NCBI GenBank assembly: GCA_963693365.1
Contig: CAVNZM010000005.1
Location: 5,704,001 to 5,768,000, forward strand
Direction: 5' to 3'
Length of the DNA: 64,000 bases
DNA from: Amoebidium appalachense
Lineage: Eukaryota; Ichthyosporea
A program made the position numbers and the translations under genes. The notes beneath the pieces were generated by a model. The model searched no databases, was not told the DNA's origin, and saw only the letters and a program-made list of their open reading frames with translations. Of this stretch, positions 1 through 13,848 are shown piece by piece. Numbering within the stretch: the stretch's first letter is position 1; each line of letters begins with the position of its first letter.

Positions 1-252
1 GTGTGTGCGCCTTATGTGTGCGTGTGTGCGCGTGTGGCTGGGTGATGGGGGGGGGGGGGGGGGGGAAGGGAGGGAGGGGGGCAACATACAAGGCCAAAGA
101 CAGGCCACAAGACTCCAGCAACGAGAACGGGCCAATAGAGAAGCACTCTCTCGAGACTGACTGTTGCCGTCATCTGATTGGTCCATTCGAACGGATGGAA
201 TGTCAGACAATTTATTCAGCCAATGGCAGCCGGGTCTTTCTTTTGAAACAGG

Positions 253-342
<90 letters not shown>

Positions 343-440
343 CTCGGGGATTGGGGGAGTTGGGTGGGTGGGTGTTTTTTTATTTTTTTTGGGGGGGGGG
401 GGGAGGGGGGGGGGGGAGGGGGGGGGAAGGGGCGTGGGAG

Positions 441-475
<35 letters not shown>

Positions 476-962
476 ATGGTGTCACCAGAAAAGAGAATGG
501 GAGCAAGGGAGACCCTCTATTCTTCATTCCGATGCCACACATTTTTGAACTGCTTGGATTAAGTTCATAGTTCCCCCCGCCCCCCTCCCCGCCCGCCTCC
601 CCCCACCCCACTCGATTCCTAAAACTACTCCCCCCACCCCCTCTCCCCCCGCACACCCCCTCCCCCCTCCCCCCGCCCTTCCACCTCCACCACCATCACC
701 ACTACCGTCCAGATACATCCCACAAAGGCACATATGTAAGAACAGCTCACCAACACAGCCCCGTGTTCTCCACTTTCTGTCTTTTTTCCTTTTCTCCATA
801 GTCATGTTTTTCCTGCCCCATGCGTGCACCGAAGGTGAAAGGTGAAGGTGTGGCGGGGAGGGGGGGGGGGGGGGGGGGGGGGGGGAGGAGGGGGGAGGAA
901 GCGGGCATGTGTTACAGAGTAAAAACAACATATTCACGACGGACAACACAATGCACCTCCCC

Positions 963-1004
<42 letters not shown>

Positions 1005-1233
1005 AGAGAGAGGGAGAGAGAGACGTAGCGTGGGGTGGGGGGGAGAGGGGGGGGAGGGGAGGGGGCGGAAGGAGGGGAGGGGGGAAGGTCACACACAGAA
1101 TGGATGCGGGGGAGCGAACACAAGGACTGGTAATTATTATTTTTTTTTTTTTGTTTTTTTGTTTGTTTGTTTAAAAAACAAAGAAAGAAAGACGGTAAGA
1201 AAAGAAAGAAAACAGCAAAGAAATATTCTCTAC
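1..1233. repeat. Low-complexity DNA, probably intron of the PIN-like transporter
   Basis: The stretch is dominated by a (GT)n tract at about 254-340, G runs at 47-66, 390-474 and 860-887, and a C run followed by an A run at 965-1006. The only unique block is about 85-250, which has three CCAAT boxes (132-136, 177-181 and 220-224, the middle one inverted) and could be a promoter. No coding exon could be supported. The next exon of the minus-strand transporter should lie here or beyond the left edge. Confidence 0.6.
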
Positions 1234-1464
1234 CTTTGAGAGCACCAAGCAGGGCACAAACAGCTCCATAACCACTTTACTCAGTCCCTTGCTGATGGCC
1301 TCATCGATAATCCCTCGGTGCCTGAGCATGACGCCGCCAAGAACCATGATGATGGTCTGGTGGGGGTGGGGTGGGGGGGGGGAGGAGGATGGGGGTGGGT
1401 ACAAGGAGGAGTGAGCATGTTTTTTTTTGTTGGTGTTGGTGGTGGTTGCGTGGGGCGGGGGAAA

Positions 1465-1503
<39 letters not shown>

Positions 1504-1825
1504 TAGGGTGGTAGTGGTGGGGGGAAGCGGAAAGAACCGTGTTAATGAGTGTGTTAAGAGGCTCTGCGCTCAAAGCGCGTGCACATGTCCCAAACTGACG
1601 CCTGTTTGAGCGTGTATGCATGCAAGCAGCCGTTGCCCGTGTGAGGGCACGTATGTGCTCGAGCTGGCGTTCTAGTGTGCGGGGTGTGCATGTGTGCGTG
1701 TGCATGCACGTCACACGTATGCCTGCGTGCGGTGTGCGTGTTTGCTCTTCCTGCGAGGCACTTACCGTGGCTGTGGCTTTGAGGGCCGGCCAGGCCACGT
1801 CCCACACAGATACGGACCCGCTCAT
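1234..1825 (-). CDS. PIN-like / auxin efflux carrier-type membrane transporter, N-terminal exons (partial)
   Basis: Exon 1 is 1766-1825 (ATG at 1825; 20 codons, starting MSGSVSVWDVAWPALKATAT). It ends at a GTAAGT donor. Exon 2 is 1234-1356 (41 codons), between a CAG acceptor and a GTAGAG donor. Both junctions are phase 0, so the 61 residues join without a break. The joined stretch has the amphipathic N-terminus and first two helices typical of the membrane-transport-protein family (plant PIN/PILS, fungal and protist relatives, the N-domain of animal GPR155), including a G-x-x-L-R-x-x-G-I-I-D turn and a LFVPCLVLSK segment in the second helix. Known members are multi-helix carriers of the plasma or ER membrane; the substrate cannot be inferred. 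An in-frame ATG lies at 1873, upstream of the chosen start. Two CCAAT boxes at 2114-2149 suggest the promoter. The 3' part is not in the window. Family assignment rests on only 61 residues. Confidence 0.6.
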
Positions 1826-2113
1826 GTTTTCACTTTCTGCCAAAAAAAAATGTTGTCGCTTCACTGAGCTCAAACTAAGGTGAAACCGTTCTTATGGTGA
1901 TTACCACAAACCTATCTCCCTTATGCCTCCATGCTCTCCTTCATTTGGCATCCTTTCTTCTCGCTTCGTTTTTTTTTTCCCCACATCCTCTCGAGTCTCT
2001 CTCTCCCTCCCTTCTCGCGAGTCTCTTATGAGCTCTTTCGACAAGTTCTGGAAAGAGTTGGTGTGCCGTGCTCGCATGCCGTGCGTCCGTTATTTCCCAT
2101 GGTGCATTTTTAG

Positions 2114-2149
2114 CCAATCATCATTTACCGTGTGTTTGTGTCTGCCAAT
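2114..2149 (-). promoter_or_regulatory. CCAAT-box pair upstream of the PIN-like gene
   Basis: CCAAT pentamers stand at 2114-2118 and 2145-2149, about 290-325 bases upstream of the ATG at 1825. The pairing resembles the CCAAT arrangement upstream of the other genes in this window. No clear TATA box is seen. Confidence 0.4.
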
Positions 2150-2269
2150 CAAATCGATCAAAGGGTTTGAGTGTGCACCACGGCCATCTCTGTTCGAAAG
2201 GTCCCCAGGCCCTAAACCCAGGCACCGCGCCGAAACGAGAAGAAACGTGAAACAGTATCAGTGAGTGGG

Positions 2270-3236
2270 TTTGTGTGTGTGTGTGGGGGGTGGGTGGGGG
2301 GGGGGGGGGGGAAGGGGGGGGGAAGGGTTGCAGTGCGTGTGAAACGGTCTTTGTGTACTTGTGTGTGGTGAACGAATAGTGTTCGTGGGATCGCAATTGT
2401 GGTTCAATTGTGGTTCGCCCATGGGCCATCCAGGGCCATAGAAACTGCAGGTTAGCAATAGAGAGGTTAGGGTTGGTTTTGGTGATTGGTGATGATGGTG
2501 GTGGTGGTGGCGGGAGGGCAAGTCTTGAAAAGGAGCAGGATAGGGGAGGGGAGGTGGGGAGGTGGCGGGATGGGTGGCGAGAGAGACCTCGAGAGAAGGG
2601 GGAGGAGGGTGGGACGCATCTGTGGGTGGGACGTGGTGATGGGATTAGATGAAACACACGAGCGAGCGAGAGAACCTGAAATAAACGGGAGGTGACCCCA
2701 TATGATAGGCCGCGCACTGGGGAGTGGGTGTGGGCTTTTTTGGGCAGGAGGAGGGGGGGCGGGAGGAGGGGGGAGGGGGGGGGGGGGGGAGAGGGGGAGG
2801 GGGCTGCGTACTTACGGGAAGATGGCGAGGCTACATCCTATAGTTACAAAGTGCTAGGATCTTTTTAGAAAACCGATTCAATTTGTGGCAAATCAAGTGA
2901 AGTCCAAAACGATGACCAGAATTTATCATTCATAATTACATTTATTATCATTCTTTGGCGGGAGATCAGCAGGGCCGGCCCTCTACTAGCACATCATATG
3001 CTAGCCAATGCCCAAATGGCTTAGTGGGGTCTCTGCAGATTACTTCACTTCGAAACAGGCTAAATATATAGCTATATAGCATTTTCTCTCAGCATCAAAT
3101 GTTGGTGGAACACCACCATCTCCTTTGTTTACTTTTGGTCTTGGCAACGGTTTTAAGAGTCTGACGTTGCCAATTGGCTTAGTATTATTACCTAAGTTCT
3201 TGTCTCCATTGGTTTCTTTTATGCCGCCTGTGGTGT
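2270..3236. other. Intergenic, partly G-rich low complexity
   Basis: 2270-2325 and 2750-2805 are G-rich. 2485-2515 has GGT repeats and there is one isolated GGTTAGGG at 2464. 2820-3236 is unique AT-rich sequence with no convincing frame. Confidence 0.5.
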
Positions 3237-3725
3237 TTATGTACACGGTCTACGTTTCACCATCAGATCTTTCTTTTCTGTCAGCTGCATCTCTGCCCGA
3301 AGCCTCTCAAACTTGCTCTCCTTCTTCCTTCTGTCGACTTGTGGCGAGAGAGAAAATTCCCGCGACTCTTCCCCTTTTCCGCACTTAAGATGTGAATTAA
3401 TAACTATTACCTCGGGCACAAAGTGAACCATTTTGACCACGTGCGGCGATGCTCCGGACGCGTCGTAATAAACTGAACTATCACTGTCTGACTTATAATA
3501 GGGTTCCCCGTAATCCTCGTCGCATGAAATGGCATGCTTCAGGGGGGTTCTTTTGGGGAGAGAAGGGTTCTGTGAGTGTGTCCGGCGGGTAATGAAGGGG
3601 GTCTGTGCGGGGTTCTTGGGCCGCTTTTGAAATTTCGAGCATGTCTTTTGGAGGGACACGACAGTGGCATCCACTGCGTCCAAGACGGCCTCCACCGACT
3701 GAAGAACGACACCTCTGCGTGGCAT
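3237..3725 (-). CDS. Hypothetical 162-residue protein with a PP1-docking-like motif
   Basis: A single open frame from ATG 3725 to TAA 3237 in unique, non-repetitive sequence. I do not recognise the family. The N-terminal third (MPRRGVVLQSVEAVLDAVDA) is predicted helical. The middle is basic and rich in T-P/S-P, followed by an acidic patch (CDEDYGEPYYKSDSDSS, about residues 68-84). Around residue 98 the segment KMVHF fits the RVxF protein-phosphatase-1 docking consensus. The C-terminus is highly charged (RRKKESKFERLRAEM). A possible GT donor lies at about 3411, just after the VHFVPE segment, so the last 55 codons might be alternatively spliced. Inverted CCAAT boxes at 4198-4202 and 4250-4254 lie about 500 bases upstream. 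That the gene is real is an inference from its composition and context. Confidence 0.45.
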   Translation of the reverse strand: MPRRGVVLQSVEAVLDAVDATVVSLQKTCSKFQKRPKNPAQTPFITRRTHSQNPSLPKRTPLKHAISCDEDYGEPYYKSDSDSSVYYDASGASPHVVKMVHFVPEVIVINSHLKCGKGEESREFSLSPQVDRRKKESKFERLRAEMQLTEKKDLMVKRRPCT

Positions 3726-4856
3726 GTTTGAAAAGAACCGACGGGGTGTGATGGGTTTTTAAGTTTAGTTATAGGTAGCCTATGGTCGCCTATGCTGGGC
3801 TTGGATATTGTATTTTTGTTACTTTATGTGCACGGTTGTTGGGTTTCTTTGCAGGCAAACCACTACAACTCAGCAAGTATATGTTTGTCCTCGTAGTGTT
3901 GTTTGTAGATCTAGATGTCCATGGGCAGGAACTTTCTTGTGCTTGTGCGAAGCTTGTGCGTTTAATTTCCTAGCTTTCTCTGCTGGCGACGGTAAAGCAA
4001 ATCCATTCAATATTGACGTTAAAGTCTGCAGACGTAAACTTGGTGTTTGCACATGTTCTCGTTTTACTGTTGAATGTTGAACAGCCGAACAGCTGACTGT
4101 ATTTGTTGTGGTCAGGCGTTGGTTCGACAACTTACCCCTTTAGTTCGACAACTTACCAAATTAGTCAATTTTGTAAATGAAATATTCGGTGTTAGTGATT
4201 GGTTGAATGGACATTTGCAAAATCACGGATTGTGCCAAAACGTAATTTGATTGGCGGTAACGATACCAAGATTGTCCAAGTTGACAAGAATAAATGACTT
4301 GTCCATGATAGCACAATCTATGTACGTACATAGATACAACTGCTCCACTTACTAAAAACTTCACTTGAACTCTGGAGATTTGTTAACATGTTTTATTACG
4401 TGAACGACTTTCAAAGTCACGGCAGGTGTATCATCACTGCCCAAGCATCATATACGAAGCAGGGCCAGAAATTACAGTGCCACTTGGACCTATAAAAACA
4501 CCACCTGAACCCCGAAAAAAGCCACATGGAGCGCCAGGTCCACTGAACTCATGGCTAGTGGACCTAAATACTATAAAATATATATATATATCCCAGTTGA
4601 GTGGAAGTGGAACACAGGCAAAGTTGCCAAAATACATATGCGCCACCTTTCCGAACAAGCCACCACTCCTAAAACATAATTCAACCCCTGATACAAAGGA
4701 CCTAAAGGTGGTTTGAGGAGCCAATAGTAATGAGCGCTTACATTTCTCGTACATTTTTCTATTAGATCTCAGATTCTCATTCCAAACGCCATGCGTACAG
4801 TGCGTGGTAACTTATTGTAGTCGACGTTTGTGCCTCACGCGCCACAACGGCTGTGT
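3726..4856. other. Unique intergenic DNA
   Basis: AT-rich unique sequence with no convincing gene. Inverted CCAAT boxes lie at 4198-4202 and 4250-4254. Confidence 0.5.
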
Positions 4857-7784
<2,928 letters not shown>

Positions 7785-8069
7785 CTACACTGTGAGCAGC
7801 CACGATAACGTGCACGTGCCTTGATTTACCGGGCTGGTAGTTCGCTGATCAGAATCGTCATGTTTATGCACGCCGAAAGGGCTTCTGGAAAGAGGAAGCA
7901 CGCTCACACTAGTGCCAATAACAACTGTTTGATCTGTGCTGGTTGGGGGCGGAGAAATTGATCTAGGGAGTAGGGAGGCGCCGGCGGTGGTGGGCACGCC
8001 CTGTTGTTGTGCAATAATATTGCTGATTGCGGCGGTCCAATTATTGCTTTTGCTCTGGCTGTGACCCAT
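7785..8069 (-). CDS. Small hypothetical protein with N-myristoylation signal
   Basis: A 94-codon frame starts at 8069. The N-terminus MGHSQSK matches the N-myristoyltransferase consensus M-G-x-x-x-S/T-K, so membrane tethering through Gly2 is plausible. The rest is low in charge and Ser/Pro/Thr-rich with no recognised domain. Promoter context supports a real start: a TTTATAAA box at 8174-8181, about 105 bases upstream, and a CCAAT box at 8203-8207 just beyond it. The sequence between TATA and ATG looks like an ordinary C/A-rich 5' UTR. The frame may be only the first exon, because the last third has no clear character. Function unknown. Confidence 0.45.
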   Translation of the reverse strand: MGHSQSKSNNWTAAISNIIAQQQGVPTTAGASLLPRSISPPPTSTDQTVVIGTSVSVLPLSRSPFGVHKHDDSDQRTTSPVNQGTCTLSWLLTV

Positions 8070-8173
8070 TGTGGCTGATTTAGGGGAAAGAGAGCTAGCG
8101 AGAGGATGATAGTTGTGATGATGTTCGTTTGAGTTTGTTGTTGATCTGGTCGAAGTGAATCCCAGGATGTTGG

Positions 8174-8207
8174 TTTATAAATTAAAGGACAGATGCCGTT
8201 AGCCAAT
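8174..8207 (-). promoter_or_regulatory. TATA + CCAAT promoter of the small myristoylated protein gene
   Basis: TTTATAAA at 8174-8181 and CCAAT at 8203-8207 precede the ATG at 8069. Further upstream a TGACGTCA (CRE/ATF-type) site lies near 8259-8266. Confidence 0.45.
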
Positions 8208-8269
8208 CAGCTGTGACTTTCGGCTTATGTTTACAGATTAGAATTTCCGGGGATGCGATGACGTCAGGG

Positions 8270-9475
8270 TACGAAATTTCTTCTGCCCCTCTCCCCACCC
8301 CCCCACGCTCTGAGATCTTTCCCTCCCCCTCCCGGAATCCCCCCTCCCCCCTCCCCCCCTCCCCCCTCCCCACCCCCTCTCCCCTCACCCGTGCCTTGCC
8401 ATTCTTCCGTATCTTCCTGCTCTCCTGAAACGGACCGTATTTGATACAAACAACAAACGTGCTCCAATCCGGAAACGCCTGTGACAGTGTGGCGCTACAT
8501 GTACAGTACAAGGTTCCTGGTTAACGTTCACGCCGCAAACACGTGATCGATCGTCACATATGTGCGGTACTACGCAAACATACCACACATGTACACAGGG
8601 TGTTACACACACCATATACATGTGCAGAGACACACACGTACCCCGACGCACACATGACTGAATGGCACCGCGCTTGGCAGTACACTGACCTGCAAAGGTA
8701 CATGTACATGTGTACCTACGTATCCCTCCTCCCTCCCCTCCCCCCCCACCCCACCCCCCACCCCCCCCCCCCCCACCCCCCCCCCCTCCCTCCCGCGCCC
8801 CCAGGCAGCCAGGGGGAGGCCGCACTCACTCCGGTGTCAAGGTCATCGCATACCAGGCAACATTCCCGTCACCCTACTAACTAAACCAGATTGACCAAGG
8901 ATTACCACACGGATACATAGCCGGCAAGATGGAGGAGGCCCCCCGGGCATGTTCGTCCTCACGTCGGCCCCACGGGTGCTCCCGGCGGGAGGAACCCCCT
9001 CAATTGTAACAGGAGGCATGCCCAGTCCTCGATACGGGCAGTAAGGAGCAACACAAGGAGTCTGTCAATGGATACACTATGCGCACCATATGCATATGCA
9101 CAACTTCCGAATATATATATTGAGACCACCCCTCCGTCAGCAATAACCATCATCGGCGATTGCCCCACATGTATCCCCCCGTTGTCTGACTCTCAGCAAC
9201 CGGAAACCACTTCCCACCTATGATCATACTCGGCACACGAGCACCGTCCGGGAGGTACCCACCCTGTAATAAAACTGACATCATGGTATGCACCCTAAAT
9301 TCTTTCCACACACGGCGCCCCAGAACCCCACGGACCATCACAAGCACACGGCAGCCACGGTGGTAGCCCAGTGTGAATGGATAAGTATAAGATGGATGGG
9401 CGGAAATTTTTTTATAAATGACCACCCGGACCCCGTGGGTCGATGCTGGGCCGGGGTAAAACCCCTAGCTAGGCT
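8270..9475. other. Intergenic, C-rich then unique DNA
   Basis: 8280-8395 and 8725-8805 are C-rich. 8885-9475 is unique and moderately GC-rich with short open frames on both strands but no recognisable protein. It could be degenerate transposon sequence belonging to the element that follows. Confidence 0.4.
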
Positions 9476-11937
9476 ACAGATACCGTCCGCGAATAAGAAC
9501 CCCCGCCAATAAGACTTCGCCCCCGGCAAAATCAGTTTTTTTTATTTTAGATTCTGCCCCCCAGCAAGTTTTCGGGGTGATCTTATTGGCGGACGGATGA
9601 ATAGATCATACTCACGGGTGTTTCTAGATAGCCGTGATCATACTGGATGGTAAGATTCTGACCCCGACCCTCCAAAAATTTTAAGGCCGGCTGAGTTTGG
9701 GGCTGAACTGGGGGCACACTTTACCGCAGATGCGGTATGGCAGTTAGTCTCCCGCTACCCGTCCCGCAAAGCGTGTGGGCCGGACGGCATCCCTATGGCA
9801 CTACTTAAGGTACTCATTCCACCCCGCCCCGAGAAAGACGAACAACGTGGCCCGCCGCCACCCCTTGCGTGTATTCTTAGCGAATTGTTTAGCTGGTATT
9901 CTGATGTCGGTAAAGTGCCCTCGGAGTGGCTGGACACCATAGTGTTTCCCATCAAGAAAACGGTTGCACGGGGTCCCAATCACGAATTTCGCCCTATCAC
10001 ACTTACGTCCGTCTTTCGCCGATTGTTCGAAAGTGGCCTTCTACAGGCCTTTTCTCGTAATCCCACCCTTAAGCAGGCTTCCCAGCTGAGCCCACTTCAG
10101 GCGGCGTTTCGGAATCGTCACTCATGTTACGCTCAAATTCTCACACTACACAACGCAACCCAAGGTGATACCGAGCACCTCGTCTTTATCGACTTCAAGA
10201 ATGCGTACGACACGGTCGACCTCCCTCGCTTGTGGGCCAAGTTGGCCACCCGTGGTGTCCCATCCCAAATGGGTCGGCTACTGGAAGCTATGTTAACGTT
10301 TACGCGCGGACGGGCGGTGGTTACTGTAATGGGCGGCTGTCCCCGGGATTTACATGCACGCGCAGGGTACTACAGGGGTTCCTGCTAAGCCCACTGTCTT
10401 CTTTTCAACCTGTATATTGACGATTTGGCTGACGCCCTTTCTGCGGCACAAATTGACGGGGGGCTGCCTTCCAAGGCCCCACCCGCCCTCTTTTTCGCCG
10501 ACGATATTGTGCTTATGTCATCGGATCCTATCGAATTACGGCAATATATACGTGTGGTTGAACACTGGTGCCAGCGTAATGATATGAAGGTTAACATTAA
10601 AAAGTGTGCCCTTTTATCAAAATCCATCCCAACCTGGGACGACGTTTGTATTTTCGGCAGTCCCCTCCCTCGCCCAATCGAATACAAGTATTTGGGGATT
10701 CCGGTGGACGAATGGGGCATATGTTTCAAACGGATGATCGACCGTCGGGTGGAGAGTGCAGGCAGGTGTCTTCGGTTATTTTGGGATGTGTATCTTGCTA
10801 ATCTTTCTAATACTGTACACCTATACAACCGTCTTAGTATATTCGCACATATATTCGCCCTTTGTCTGAATACGGGTTGCCCTTACTAGCTTTGGCACCC
10901 CCTGATACTGTTGATAATGTCCTCCAATTAATAGATGATTTCCACTACACAACTTGTTGTACGTTTCTCACTGGTCTTTCCACACCTATCCCTAGACGCC
11001 TTTTTGATTCTCGCTACGCACTCACACCACCATCACAACGCGTACACGAATTAGCCCTTAAATTTCACGAGCACACCGCCTGTCCGCTTGTGCCCCGGAC
11101 CACCCGCTCTTCCGGCTACACGCATCCCCGCCGGACTCGCCTCTCTACCTCTTCCCTTCCACATCGTCTCTGCCCATTGTCGAGCGTTATGCGGAATGGC
11201 TGGCGACCCCACCGGAGGTACAGCTAGCTCATAGTGTGAATATGAATAGTTTCACGTCTATGGCTGATAGATATCTTTTTACTCTACGTGTTGAGTCCCT
11301 TCCTGTGTTAGGACCGCAAAAACACCAACTACTAGTAGTCTATATGGCGGATACGGTTAGAGAGTCTCGTTCCTACATAGATTCGTTTATTCGTAATGTG
11401 GTGTGGTGTAAAAGCGCAAAGATGATTATGGCTTGGCGGTGTAATCGGTTTCTGGTGTCTCCTGCTCGTATGTGTAATATGTGTGGGGGGCGGTTTACTC
11501 GCGGATGCATATCTATCAATAAGTGTAACCTGTTAGCTAACGTAATAGAACCGGAGGTTATTGGCGGTTTTATTCTCTTTTCTCCCTCTCTTCCTCAATA
11601 TATCCGTTTTAAAATGACTATCCTAGATCACCTTATTAATGCTGCACAGTATGATATTGTGATACAGTGCCTTAACTTTCTTTCGGAGCTACCGATGCTA
11701 GCCTCTGCTTACCCATAATATGTAATAGGGGTGTCGTATACTACGATGGCGCTAATTGTTGCCTAGCATGTACATATGTCACTAGCTGCACTTGATTGGC
11801 TGCGCTGGAAAACGCAGTAGGCCGTCGAGTGTGGCTGGGCCCCCGGCAGCTTCCACGCAATAAAAAGTGTGTAAACCCCATTTAAGATTCCGGGGGTTCC
11901 GGGGTTCCGGGGGTTCTTATTCGCGGACGGTATCTGT
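9476..11937. repeat. 30-bp perfect inverted repeats flanking the LINE remnant
   Basis: 9476-9505 and 11908-11937 are exact reverse complements over 30 bases, ending with ACAGATACCGTCC on the left and GGACGGTATCTGT on the right. They bracket 2.4 kb holding the reverse transcriptase. The left arm also has a local inverted partner: CTTATTGGCGGACGG at 9582-9596 pairs with CCGTCCGCGAATAAG at 9484-9498 apart from one mismatch. The right arm is preceded by short direct repeats of GGGGTTCC. Confidence 0.85.
9652..11718 (+). mobile_element. Degenerate non-LTR (LINE) retrotransposon reverse transcriptase
   Basis: The first frame runs from just after the stop at 9649 to about 10345. It contains KACGPDGIP (RT motif 1), FRPITLTSVFRRLFE (motif 2) and VFIDFKNAYDTVD (motif A, catalytic Asp). 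After two frameshifts at about 10345 and 10400 come VLQGFLLSPL (motif B), NLYIDDLAD, and then LFFADDIVLMSS (motif C, catalytic Asp pair). YKYLGIPV follows as the thumb. Further frame changes occur at about 10855 and 11095. The last frame (to 11718) carries a Cys-rich CNMC..C..C segment where LINEs usually have a terminal zinc knuckle. No endonuclease or ORF1 is seen, so the copy is 5'-truncated and inactive. The clade is not determined. Few in-frame stops suggest that it is not very old. Confidence 0.85.
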
Positions 11938-12016
11938 TTGTGTACATGTGTACTAGCAGTTAGGTGCGTTACAAGTTGTCGATTACCGGATGCATAATGA
12001 TTAGCACCATAGACTA

Positions 12017-12054
<38 letters not shown>

Positions 12055-12754
12055 AACAAATCGCCATAAAAGGGGAAAAAAGGAGGGGAGGGGGGATAAA
12101 AAAAAGGGGGGAGGGGGGAGGGGGGGAGGGGGGGGGGGGAGGGGAGGGGGGGGGCACCAAGTGGATGAAACGAGACCGGTTTTTCTCACGATCGATGAGC
12201 CGAATGCTAGTTGCCACCGGCACCACAGTGACTAATCCTACTACCCATGCCATCATAGCTATGTAAAACTACGATTTTTGAGTCACACGGGGAAAGTTTT
12301 TCTTCACTAGAGTTTGGTACCCACAAAACGCAGCCCTCCCGCACCCACACCCCAAACTGTAACAACAATTCACCCATAGTAGACCACCACATGCACACAG
12401 ATTATTGGAGGTCCATAGAACCCCCCCCCCCCCCCCCCCCCCACCCACACACACACACACACACGGAGAGCCAGCAACCCGGACGTGCCGGTACACACAC
12501 AGACCGATCCAGCCGTGGCTGGGGTCACCCACAAGTTGCACCACGGGGGGCTACCAAAAAACAAAACGGGACAAAATTTTAATAAAAAAAATTTCTTAAA
12601 AAAACCCCCTACATGCGTATCAGTACATGTATTTACGGACACGGTGGGCAGAGGGGAACATTCGTACACAGTGATATAGACCACTAACCACGTGCACTGT
12701 TGAACCACATGTACATATGTTTAATATGCGTGCGCCTACACACGCACGCACACA

Positions 12755-12794
<40 letters not shown>

Positions 12795-12856
12795 GGCGCG
12801 CACACGCGCACACACACGCACACACGCACACACGCACACACGCACACACGCACACA

Positions 12857-12887
<31 letters not shown>

Positions 12888-13816
12888 CGTGGCGTGTGTA
12901 ATCTTGGCATGTGTACACATACGTACATTTACTCTGAATACGATACGATATTATACGGTATGCAAAACACGCCCGTCGCATGAAAACCAACCAATTGTTT
13001 TCGATAGACAGCTAGACGAACAACTCACTAGAAATTTGGCACTCCAAAACCGTACTCAGGGCAAATACTACAGTCTGGCTGAGATATGACAATCGTATTC
13101 AAATCGCCAAAAAAAGAAAGAAAGGACCATCTTCGGCTACTAAACACGTCATAAAGGAAATATATTGTCGATTTCATGATTTCCAATGGCTTTGCCCGTT
13201 GTTTATGCAAACACACCGCCCAATTAGAAGCCTTCAATAAAAAAAAATCTACTCGGCTTCATCTCCAAGTCTTGGGTGTGTTAGAGGCCGTCCCACGTGC
13301 ATTAAATAGACTGGTGCATACAGGGCACATGCACAGGTTAGGAGGGTAGACTGGGAGGTGGGCCCGCACCCGCCTGGAGGGGTAAGGAGGGAGGGGGGAG
13401 GAGAGGGGGGGGAGGGGGGGAGGGGGAAGGGGAGGGAAGGTACACTGTTATGAGACAGAAGAGCTCGGGTGAATATGACTTAGTAACATGAAGCTAGAAG
13501 AGCGAGGAACAAACGGTTCCAAATTAACGGCTAATGGTTCAGTAAAGACTACGTACCCCGACAGACTTCATAGATTAGCTGTAGCTGACCCCAAGGACAA
13601 ATGACGTCACTGAGATACTTCAATATATGGAAGCATCTCATTGCGACGTCACGTGCCATAGCAATTTAAGCGGGCGGCGGCGGCGGCGGCGGCGGCTAAA
13701 ATTTGGTAATCTGACAGCGTACATAGTCTGTATTGAACCATTGTTTTTTAAGGGTAGACTATTCCAGACCGGGCCATTTTTGATTGTTGTTTTTTTTGGG
13801 GGGGAGGGGGGTTGCG

Positions 13817-13848
<32 letters not shown>

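Noticed and set aside
2460-2475. GGTTAGGG resembling a telomere unit
   Set aside because: Single copy, not tandem.
4434-4754. 106-codon minus-strand frame with Gly/Pro-rich segment
   Set aside because: Composition and lack of motif suggest chance; no promoter elements.
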